DNA of 26,771 nucleotides. Source: a virus. The notes below the pieces were generated by a model that saw only the letters and a list, made by a program, of their open reading frames with translations, made no database searches and was not told where the DNA came from. A program made the position numbers and the translations under genes. Shown here one piece after another: positions 19,842-25,576 of this stretch; position 1 is the stretch's first letter, and each line of letters begins with the position of its first letter. The DNA is taken from positions 1-26,771 of the IMG/VR virus record IMGVR_UViG_3300023179_000438; one strand, written 5' to 3'.

Positions 19842-20273
19842 GGGTCTGTATTTCGCATTTCCTCTTGCGATCAGGGGCAGACCCAAGGCAGTAGAACCCG
19901 TTGCTTTGGCTATGGCTTTGTATGCCTTTTTGACAGCCTTCATGGAATCTCCGTGGGTATCCGCGATAACTGCCTTTTCTTTTTCCTTGGAATCGGTAGC
20001 CATTGCAATCCATCCACCACTCTTTTTCCCCTTGTTCTTTTTTAGAGTCCCATAATACTTACGGTTGCTATTAGGCTCTCGTAGTGTCCAGTCGTAAGCC
20101 TCCTCACCTCGCCTGTGCTTCTTGTGCTTCCGGACCATGACTGTCACGCCGGGGGTCTTATGGCGTAGGTCGGCAGGGCGAACAACAACTCTAGCAGATG
20201 GATCAATAGCCTCAACAGCATCCTGCTTCTTGGCCTCTCCCAAATCCCACTTTAATTGCTTGAACGATTTCAT
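19833..20273 (-). CDS. MKSF-type basic protein, probable packaged internal protein
   Basis: A 146-residue very basic protein starting MKSFKQLKWDLGEAKK. The first residues resemble the T4 capsid-targeting peptide (MKTYQEFI-x-E), and LGE followed by Ala fits the T4 prohead protease cleavage rule. The rest has a strand-rich, lysine-rich domain (VMVRKHKKHRRGEEAYDW, RKYYGTLKKNKGKKSGGWIA) and a helical end. Possible DNA binding in the head is inference. The start overlaps the previous gene (ATGA) without a clear ribosome site. Function unknown. Confidence 0.7.
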   Translation of the reverse strand: MKSFKQLKWDLGEAKKQDAVEAIDPSARVVVRPADLRHKTPGVTVMVRKHKKHRRGEEAYDWTLREPNSNRKYYGTLKKNKGKKSGGWIAMATDSKEKEKAVIADTHGDSMKAVKKAYKAIAKATGSTALGLPLIARGNAKYRPLT

Positions 20274-20683
20274 ACGGAGGTTGAGGTTCTTTTGATCTTG
20301 CCGTGTAGTTGACGAGAGAACAAGTTGGAACGATAGTCAAGAGGTTTGCCGATTACCTTATTTTGTTGTGCCCAATTTCCACCCGTGACTCTAGACAAAA
20401 CAAGGTCTCTAATCTCCACAACATCTCCAACACGAAGCGGAGGCAGTTCTTCCTGTCGTTGTCCATTGCCGATATAGCCCATCAGCATCCACCCCTCACT
20501 TGTCTTTATACGAACCCGCCATCTCCAAACTTTAGTTTTATACTTGTAGTTCTTGATGGGTCTTTCGTATACAGCCACAGCACTCACAACAGTTCCGCTA
20601 ATGTTAAAACGACTGACGAAATACTCGCCACGGGGTGTTGGAGCCGCATCCTGTTCTACAAGATGTTGGCTAAACGACTTCAA
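20270..20683 (-). CDS. MKSF-type protein starting at TTG, probable packaged internal protein
   Basis: A 137-residue protein with N-terminus (M)KSFSQHLVEQDAAPTPRGEY. The start codon is TTG, overlapping the stop of the upstream gene (TTGA). I accept it because the MKSF...LVE peptide is shared with three other proteins here. The rest is strand-rich (NISGTVVSAVAVYERPIKNY, KVWRWRVRIKTSEGW, RVGDVVEIRDLVLSRV) and may form an OB- or SH3-like barrel. That fold call is tentative. Its end overlaps the next gene by 4 bases. Confidence 0.68.
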   Translation of the reverse strand: MKSFSQHLVEQDAAPTPRGEYFVSRFNISGTVVSAVAVYERPIKNYKYKTKVWRWRVRIKTSEGWMLMGYIGNGQRQEELPPLRVGDVVEIRDLVLSRVTGGNWAQQNKVIGKPLDYRSNLFSRQLHGKIKRTSTSV

Positions 20684-20907
20684 AATGGAATGCCGTTTTC
20701 CCCGTTCGTGCCACCGAATGTGTGCTTCGCTCGGGTCATGCTGTTTGAGACTTCAAACTGAACAGAGATGTTACCATCCAACATAGGGGCAGCATCAGAG
20801 ACCTTCAGTAGAGGAAGGCCGGGTCTGTCAATAACTGTTCCTACGGGAAAGAAATGTAGGAAGTATTCGGGAGTGACTGCTATGCTAACCAACTTCTTTC
20901 TAGCCAT
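20680..20907 (-). CDS. Small hypothetical protein
   Basis: A 75-residue protein (ARKKLVSIAVTPEYFLHFF, then GTVIDRPGLPLLKVSDAAPM) with alternating hydrophobic strands and no signal peptide. The ATG has GGAG 7 bases upstream. It lies 10 bases after the large polyprotein-like gene and is coupled to the TTG-started gene downstream. Family not recognised. Confidence 0.7.
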   Translation of the reverse strand: MARKKLVSIAVTPEYFLHFFPVGTVIDRPGLPLLKVSDAAPMLDGNISVQFEVSNSMTRAKHTFGGTNGENGIPF

Positions 20908-20917
20908 TTGTTTCTCC

Positions 20918-23089
20918 TTACTTGTTATGCATCTTCCATGCGGTAGCGTACATTACCTCTTTCCAACGCTCTCCATACTTCTTCTTGAATGCAGCCTTCA
21001 CATCAGGGTCTTTGCTGAACTTGCGAGCCGGACCTGTTGGAGGTGACTTCTCGTTCACTTCCTGAGCATCCTCAAAGACTCCGTAACGACTAGCAGAAGG
21101 ACCGCCTGCGTTTGTGGGAGTAGACTTGGTGTGTGTCTTTCCTGTTACTGCATTCTTGGTGGGGTTGTTGCTTATTACCTTCTTGATTATAGCATTAACC
21201 TTCTGCTGTGTCTGCACGGGTGTTGGCTTCTTTACTGCAACACCATTTAGAGTGAATGGGCGTTCTGCCATTCCATAAGAACGATTGCCCTGTGTTACAG
21301 TCAAGTAGAAACCAACATCAAAGTAGTCAGTTTGAATGTCGCTGCGATCCCAGTTCTTCTTGTTGATTGTGTTGAGAATCTTCTTTAGAATCTCACCGTT
21401 CTTGTAGTTCATTGGGTAGTAGTGATTGATGTCTGCGAAAGGCAATGGTGTTCCGTCGTGTTTGGTAGCAAACGCCACAGGACCGGAAACGATTGCTACA
21501 CGAAGACTGGAGTAACTGTTGCGCTCTCTAGCAACCATGAACTTGAACTTGGGGAATTCCTTCTTGAGATCGTCACGGATTACCTTGATTGCTTCTGTGC
21601 TAATGTATGCTTCGCTGATATCCTCTCCCTCGGTTTCGGTCTCTTCCTTCTTGATATCAGATGGGTGAAGGACATTGACAATCTTACCACTAGCGGTTTC
21701 AATCGCAATCGCCTTCCACTTCTTGTTCTTTAGGTCATCATCCAACATATGGTTGATGTGAGCAGGGATAGCGGCAGCACCACTTACCTTCTTCTGTAAT
21801 AGTGCGCCGGGTCCATCTGCTTTCATGACAACGATTGTGAACGGACCTTGGATGTCCTTTACATTCTTAAGGATTTTGCTGAAAGGAATGCGAGCCTCGT
21901 TTACTGACTCTGAAGTAGCCATGTGTGTGCCTAGCGATTCCTTCTTCACTATCTTTGCAATCTCTGCCTTGAGATAGTCCATGAGGTTCTTGGGTGCGCG
22001 ACGGAACCAATCCTTATAATCATCAAGCCAATCCTCTACGGTTCCCTGCGTAGGTGCAACTCTGGCTTTCATTCCGCCCTTCTTGTATGCTGCTTCTAGA
22101 TCATCCAAGAATGAATCTACTGTCTTCTTGTCAATAGTTCCTGAACTTGATGACCAAGATGCTTCTTGGATTTCAACACTCTCCTTCATGCCGATTACAG
22201 TAACCTCGCCACCCGACCAACTTCCCTTAGAACCAACCTTTGCTTCTGCCTTCTTGTCAAGACCCTTGACCATGTTTTGGAAGTCGCTTGGGCTGTAGAC
22301 CTTGATCTCCGAAGACTCAGGACTCTTCTCGCTTGTGAAGACGATGACACTTCCTGTTGGCTTTGAATCAAGTTGAGACTTCATCTTACGGAAGTTGCTT
22401 ACCATAGATGAACCTCCCGCATTCTTAATCATTGTCTCTGCACCTGCCATGAAGCGAACACCTTCAGTCACCTCTTCCTCAACATCCTCAACTTCCTCCA
22501 CCTCATCCTCTTCAACGAAGCGGTTCATGCCACGCTTGTCCCCGTTGAACTCTGATGACTTGTTCTTCTCTGTCTTTGTGTTGCCCTTCTTGACAACCTT
22601 TAGTTCTTCCTTGGCTTCATCAACAACGACCTCTTCTACCAACTCCTTGTGGTTGTCCATGATCCACTTTGCTGCTGCTGACAACATTTGGTTTGGCTTA
22701 TACTTCACATACGCCCGCGTGTACCCGCCCGTGGGTGGGGTTCCGACCTTCTCTGGCCAAAGGTTAAGTGCCAACTTACCCTCACCGCGACTGCCCAAGT
22801 ACAACTGATTGGGTACTGTCGTTACGGCTGTGCTCTTGACTATGGTGATGAACCCGATCTCCTGACCGCCCTTTCCCTTGACTATCCATACCGACCTACT
22901 GCCTTCCTTGTATGGGCTGAAAGTAATCTTTCCAATAGTCTTCTCTCCTGCCTCGTTGAGTTCCATACTAACGACATCCACTCTACCTGCCGACAGGGTG
23001 TTGTTATACAGCCTGTTAATGTGACGGAGGGATTCGTTGATGTTCTTCTTCTGCGAGGATAGTGGCTTACGGAAATTGAAGTCGCTCAT
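20918..23089 (-). CDS. 723-residue modular protein with LPD29-like domain and repeated hydrophobic-x-Glu sites; putative internal-head polyprotein
   Basis: Sites fitting the T4 prohead protease rule ([L/I/V]-x-E before a small residue) divide it: INE19-S, LNE46-A, VDE158-A, VTE209-G, IQE309-A, VNE398-A, ISE493-A; VNE680 precedes Lys. They fall mostly at the borders between module-like stretches. Residues 494-600 (YISTEAIKVIRDDLKKEF, PKFKFMVARE, LRVAIVSGPVAF) resemble LPD29, a domain found in polyvalent proteins delivered by mobile elements. Residues 190-209 are an acidic linker, and the C-terminus (FKKKYGERWKEVMYATAW) is a motif I recall at the end of other phage proteins. A late-type box lies about 30 bases upstream, and AAGGA precedes the ATG. 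Virion packaging and processing are inference. Confidence 0.8.
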   Translation of the reverse strand: MSDFNFRKPLSSQKKNINESLRHINRLYNNTLSAGRVDVVSMELNEAGEKTIGKITFSPYKEGSRSVWIVKGKGGQEIGFITIVKSTAVTTVPNQLYLGSRGEGKLALNLWPEKVGTPPTGGYTRAYVKYKPNQMLSAAAKWIMDNHKELVEEVVVDEAKEELKVVKKGNTKTEKNKSSEFNGDKRGMNRFVEEDEVEEVEDVEEEVTEGVRFMAGAETMIKNAGGSSMVSNFRKMKSQLDSKPTGSVIVFTSEKSPESSEIKVYSPSDFQNMVKGLDKKAEAKVGSKGSWSGGEVTVIGMKESVEIQEASWSSSSGTIDKKTVDSFLDDLEAAYKKGGMKARVAPTQGTVEDWLDDYKDWFRRAPKNLMDYLKAEIAKIVKKESLGTHMATSESVNEARIPFSKILKNVKDIQGPFTIVVMKADGPGALLQKKVSGAAAIPAHINHMLDDDLKNKKWKAIAIETASGKIVNVLHPSDIKKEETETEGEDISEAYISTEAIKVIRDDLKKEFPKFKFMVARERNSYSSLRVAIVSGPVAFATKHDGTPLPFADINHYYPMNYKNGEILKKILNTINKKNWDRSDIQTDYFDVGFYLTVTQGNRSYGMAERPFTLNGVAVKKPTPVQTQQKVNAIIKKVISNNPTKNAVTGKTHTKSTPTNAGGPSASRYGVFEDAQEVNEKSPPTGPARKFSKDPDVKAAFKKKYGERWKEVMYATAWKMHNK

Positions 23090-23117
23090 GTTTAGTGTCC
23101 TTGAAAGGGGTGTCTGC

Positions 23118-23124
23118 TATTTAT
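23118..23124 (-). promoter_or_regulatory. Late-type promoter box for the 723-residue protein
   Basis: ATAAATA in the context GATAAATAG, 28 bases before the ATG at 23089. It overlaps the stop codon of the preceding gene. Confidence 0.55.
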
Positions 23125-23441
23125 CTCTTGGTAGTCTGCCAATCAGGAGTTAGTGGCAAAGACTTGTTAGTTACTGCTTTCTTGCTATTTGCTCCTGCGC
23201 TCTTCATCCAACGAAGAACCATATCCCGTCTGCTGTTGGCTTCAATGGCATTCTCAACCTCCCACGGGAAGTGTTTACGGTACTTACGATCCTTACGGTC
23301 CTTTGGATCATCCGTATCTGTAAAGTCCTCAACATCAAAATCAGCACGAACCGTATCTACCTGAAAGCCTAGACCATAGGTAAACATTGCTGTGCTGTTT
23401 GGCATATCCTCTTCTTTGATGTATTGCCGAAAAGACTTCAT
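23121..23441 (-). CDS. MKSF-type protein, probable packaged internal protein
   Basis: A 106-residue protein starting MKSFRQYIKEEDMPNSTAMF. The targeting-like peptide and IKE-E cleavage-like site match the other MKSF proteins. An acidic stretch (FDVEDFTDTDDPKDRKDRKY) and a helical section (WEVENAIEANSRRDMVLRWM) follow. The WEVENAIEANSRRD region reads as a conserved helix, but I do not recognise the family. The ATG is one base from the stop of the lipoprotein gene. Confidence 0.7.
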   Translation of the reverse strand: MKSFRQYIKEEDMPNSTAMFTYGLGFQVDTVRADFDVEDFTDTDDPKDRKDRKYRKHFPWEVENAIEANSRRDMVLRWMKSAGANSKKAVTNKSLPLTPDWQTTKR

Positions 23442-23442
23442 C

Positions 23443-23739
23443 TCAACTCTGCGATGGAGGTTGCTCTGTTGACTTGGGAGCCTCTGGTGTTGGTTCGGTC
23501 TCTTCTTCTGTACACTTGGTTTTCAAGTATTGATTGTAAGCCCAAACCACAACCAAGAAAACTATAGGCAGATACCACAGAATCCAACCCCAATTAGTTG
23601 TTAGATGGGTATCGTGTGTGATTTCCCAATCCAATTTCTTCATCACCACATTGTCCTTGGTGATGTCGGGGATAATGACTGGTGCTGTGCTGCAAGCCGT
23701 TAGAACGAGTGAAGTGATTAATCCTATTAGGTATTTCAT
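23443..23739 (-). CDS. Lipoprotein with C-terminal membrane segment, possible unimolecular spanin
   Basis: A 98-residue protein. MKYLIGLITSLVLTACST is a lipoprotein signal with the lipobox LTAC. A polar stretch follows, then a membrane segment (WGWILWYLPIVFLVVVWAY) and a proline- and glutamate-rich tail. Lipid at the N-terminus and a transmembrane helix near the C-terminus is the topology of u-spanins, which fuse the inner and outer membranes at lysis. The stretch between anchors is only about 35 residues, short for crossing the periplasm, so this is uncertain. The ATG at 23739 has AAGGAG. The holin-like gene lies directly upstream. Confidence 0.75.
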   Translation of the reverse strand: MKYLIGLITSLVLTACSTAPVIIPDITKDNVVMKKLDWEITHDTHLTTNWGWILWYLPIVFLVVVWAYNQYLKTKCTEEETEPTPEAPKSTEQPPSQS

Positions 23740-23749
23740 GTTTACTCCT

Positions 23750-24178
23750 TTACGACTTGTTTGCTGCTGCTGCTGAACCAAAGTAGAATCCTACAATGCT
23801 CAACAAGATTTGACGATTCTCTGATGTGAACAGGAACCCATTGATTTCCACAAAGTACTTTCTCAAAACATCAGGCCCCAAGAAGTTGGTTTGAGTTGCA
23901 TCCACTTCAACAAATGTAGGAACGCCGAAGAAGGGTAGAACGAACGGAGCCAAGAATGTGGCGAACAGAGTTGACAGAACTATAATCTGACGCACTCCCT
24001 TACCCATATCTAAAGGAACTCGCTCTACGGCTTTGTCTTGGTTACTGGTGGTCTGTGTGTTTGCAGCCATCATCCGTTCAAACAATTCCTTTTGGTCTTG
24101 AGACTTCTGTGCTATGAAGCGGAACAGGAAGCCAACAGCGGAACCTCCAAGCATTGATAATAGTTCAATCATAGGCAT
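23750..24178 (-). CDS. Holin-like membrane protein (3-TM holin type)
   Basis: A 142-residue membrane protein. Hydrophobic segments lie near residues 4-22 (ELLSMLGGSAVGFLFRFIAQ), 66-85 (IIVLSTLFATFLAPFVLPFF) and 124-138 (ILLSIVGFYFGSAAAA). The ending GFYFGSAA is typical of the GTA/phage 3-TM holin family. The first two segments are separated by a polar helical linker (SQDQKELFERMMAANTQ). A late-type promoter and a ribosome site (AAAGGGG) precede it, and a putative spanin follows, which together suggest a lysis pair. The lysozyme is 17 kb away, so the lysis genes are scattered. Confidence 0.65.
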   Translation of the reverse strand: MPMIELLSMLGGSAVGFLFRFIAQKSQDQKELFERMMAANTQTTSNQDKAVERVPLDMGKGVRQIIVLSTLFATFLAPFVLPFFGVPTFVEVDATQTNFLGPDVLRKYFVEINGFLFTSENRQILLSIVGFYFGSAAAANKS

Positions 24179-24203
24179 GATAACCCCTTTCTAAAAGACC
24201 AAG

Positions 24204-24210
24204 TATTTAT
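24204..24210 (-). promoter_or_regulatory. Late-type promoter box for the holin-like gene
   Basis: ATAAATA lies 26 bases before the ATG at 24178 and directly after the T-run of the terminator of the preceding gene, so it restarts transcription. Confidence 0.65.
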
Positions 24211-24243
24211 GTAAAAGAAAAGGGGAGGAGTTTCCTCCTCCCC
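24211..24243 (-). terminator. Strong rho-independent terminator after the outer membrane protein gene
   Basis: A perfect 9-bp stem (GGGGAGGAG with CTCCTCCCC) closed by a GAAA tetraloop on the minus strand is followed by TTTTCTTTT. It is the clearest terminator in the window. Confidence 0.92.
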
Positions 24244-24270
24244 AATCCCTAAAGTTACGAAATTATAAAA

Positions 24271-25026
24271 TCAGAACTTGATGCCGATACCGGCGGTCAC
24301 ATTCCAACTGTTCTCGTTGGCAGCGTTTACTTCCTGCCATACAGGAACGCCGAAACCTGCGTTCACATCAACATTGTTGGAAACCTTCCACTCAGCCTTG
24401 GGACCAAGGAAAGCAACATTGCTACCCTCGGTGTACCATTGGTTCAGATCAGCACCTACTGAAACTGCACCAAAGTTATAAGCAACGAACGACTCGGCGT
24501 TCAAACCGTAGTTGTTGTAGTTGCCGAATACTGGGCTATAAGCAACCTGACCTACCCATAGATAGTCGAAAGACTGAGTATAGACAACGCTACCCCAAGT
24601 CATGTCATAGTTGAAACCGATATGTGGGTTCACATTATCTGTGCCGTATCCTGCTGAACCTGTTGGCATCCATGCACCCGCTTCAACGCTGAAGTTGGTT
24701 ACTGAGCCAAGGAACTTCTCACCTGTGAACAAAGCGTAATCTGCACCAACATCAATAGCACCATAACCGGTGGTGTCCTGCGAATAAACAGGGACGGTGA
24801 TGTGCCAACCGAGCAGGTCATACAACTTGCCCTTTACGGTTGAGTCCAACTCTGTAACGGTGTCAACATTCTTCTTGCCCCAAAAGGTCAAGGTCTCGTC
24901 AACCGATACGCTGTTGAACATGGCAGGTGATGCCTTCGTAGCCGGAGCCGAAGCAGTCTGAGCAAAAGTGCTGTGCGCCAAAACTACTGCGGCTACAGCG
25001 GCGAAGTATCTAAAGAATCGTGTCAT
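24271..25026 (-). CDS. Outer membrane beta-barrel protein
   Basis: A 251-residue secreted protein. The signal peptide is MTRFFRYFAAVAAVVLAHS with cleavage near TFAQ-T. The mature part has alternating aromatic strands rich in Gly, Asn and Tyr (SFDYLWVGQVAYSPVFGNY, FVAYNFGAVSVGADLNQWY), and the last strand ends GIGIKF with a C-terminal Phe, the BAM recognition signature. No cysteine occurs in the mature region. I start at the ATG at 25026, preceded by AAGGAG. A possible promoter lies upstream and a strong terminator ends the unit, so it is an independent transcript. By analogy with phage-encoded barrels such as lambda Lom, it may alter the host surface or block superinfection. Those roles are inferred. 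Confidence 0.85.
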   Translation of the reverse strand: MTRFFRYFAAVAAVVLAHSTFAQTASAPATKASPAMFNSVSVDETLTFWGKKNVDTVTELDSTVKGKLYDLLGWHITVPVYSQDTTGYGAIDVGADYALFTGEKFLGSVTNFSVEAGAWMPTGSAGYGTDNVNPHIGFNYDMTWGSVVYTQSFDYLWVGQVAYSPVFGNYNNYGLNAESFVAYNFGAVSVGADLNQWYTEGSNVAFLGPKAEWKVSNNVDVNAGFGVPVWQEVNAANENSWNVTAGIGIKF

Positions 25027-25081
25027 TTCATTTCTCCTTATAAGTGCCATCCTGTTTTGGATGGTCATGTATGTAGGAGGA

Positions 25082-25108
25082 AGTATACCACAAACGGGTA
25101 TATTTCAA
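25082..25108 (-). promoter_or_regulatory. Possible sigma-70-type promoter for the outer membrane protein
   Basis: TTGAAA (25103-25108) and TATACT (25082-25087) with a short 15-base spacer. The expected leader is about 48 bases. Confidence 0.45.
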
Positions 25109-25115
25109 GTGGCAG

Positions 25116-25292
25116 TTAGGGTTTTTTAATTTCCTTGGGGGTCTTTTTGTCCTCTGCGGCGGGGGTATCCACAACTTCTTTAACTTCTTCAGCCTTCTTT
25201 TCTTCTGTAACTTCTGGTGGAGGAGCACTCAATGGACTTACTATCTGTGGTCTCTCATGAAACTTCGGTGCTATAAATCTACGGTTCTGCAT
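25116..25292 (-). CDS. Small charged proline-rich protein (58 residues)
   Basis: Reads MQNRRFIAPKFHERPQIVSP, then an alternating Pro/Glu/Lys tail ending KEIKKP. It is likely disordered. The ATG lies 1 base after the stop of the MKSFKK gene, with GAGAGG upstream. Its tail resembles low-complexity linkers, so codon evidence is limited. Tight spacing in a run of tiny genes is the main support. Function unknown. Confidence 0.6.
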   Translation of the reverse strand: MQNRRFIAPKFHERPQIVSPLSAPPPEVTEEKKAEEVKEVVDTPAAEDKKTPKEIKKP

Positions 25293-25293
25293 A

Positions 25294-25422
25294 TTACTTA
25301 CCTCTCTTCTTTCTGCCCTGACAATGGGCGCGTTGCGAGAAGCCCTTGGGATTAGAGCAGTTGATGGACTTCTTGTAGTCCTTTGTCCACTTCTCCTCCA
25401 AGAACTTCTTGAACGATTTCAT
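25294..25422 (-). CDS. MKSF-type micro-protein with NPKGFSQRAHC motif (42 residues)
   Basis: Reads MKSFKKFLEEKWTKDYKKSI, then NCSNPKGFSQRAHCQGRKKR. The N-terminus is the targeting-like peptide with LEE. The second half is a cysteine/histidine motif (C-x3-KGFSQ-x2-HC-x-GRKKR) that I recall at the ends of several T4-like phage proteins. The protein is therefore little more than two recurrent tags joined. The ATG overlaps the stop of the upstream gene (ATGA). Confidence 0.72.
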   Translation of the reverse strand: MKSFKKFLEEKWTKDYKKSINCSNPKGFSQRAHCQGRKKRGK

Positions 25423-25574
25423 TTTACTTTCGTGTTCATTCTTGCTACACCGCCATCCGAACCCGGCGGGTATATCTTCGGTAGTCCTGCGCGGGAGATG
25501 CCCTTGGCTCTCTTACGAGTCTTGTAGCCTCCCTTGGTTCCGAACGACTTTCCTGCATCTCTCGCTCTTCCCAT
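25419..25574 (-). CDS. Small basic protein (51 residues)
   Basis: Starts MGRARDAGKSFGTKGGYKTR, continues RAKGISRAGLPKIYPPGSDG and ends MNTKVK. It is strongly basic and glycine-rich, without a membrane segment. The ATG at 25574 lies 2 bases before the stop of the preceding gene, and its stop overlaps the next start. Translational coupling across the row of tiny genes is likely. Family not recognised. Confidence 0.65.
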   Translation of the reverse strand: MGRARDAGKSFGTKGGYKTRKRAKGISRAGLPKIYPPGSDGGVARMNTKVK

Positions 25575-25576
25575 GA

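Noticed and set aside
22395-23062. Serine/threonine-rich plus-strand frames opposite the 723-residue protein
   Set aside because: Low-complexity shadows of acidic and lysine-rich codons on the other strand.
25028-25228. Arg/Lys-rich minus-strand frame upstream of the outer membrane gene
   Set aside because: Wrong frame relative to the 58-residue gene with a good start, and it runs through the promoter and leader of the barrel gene.
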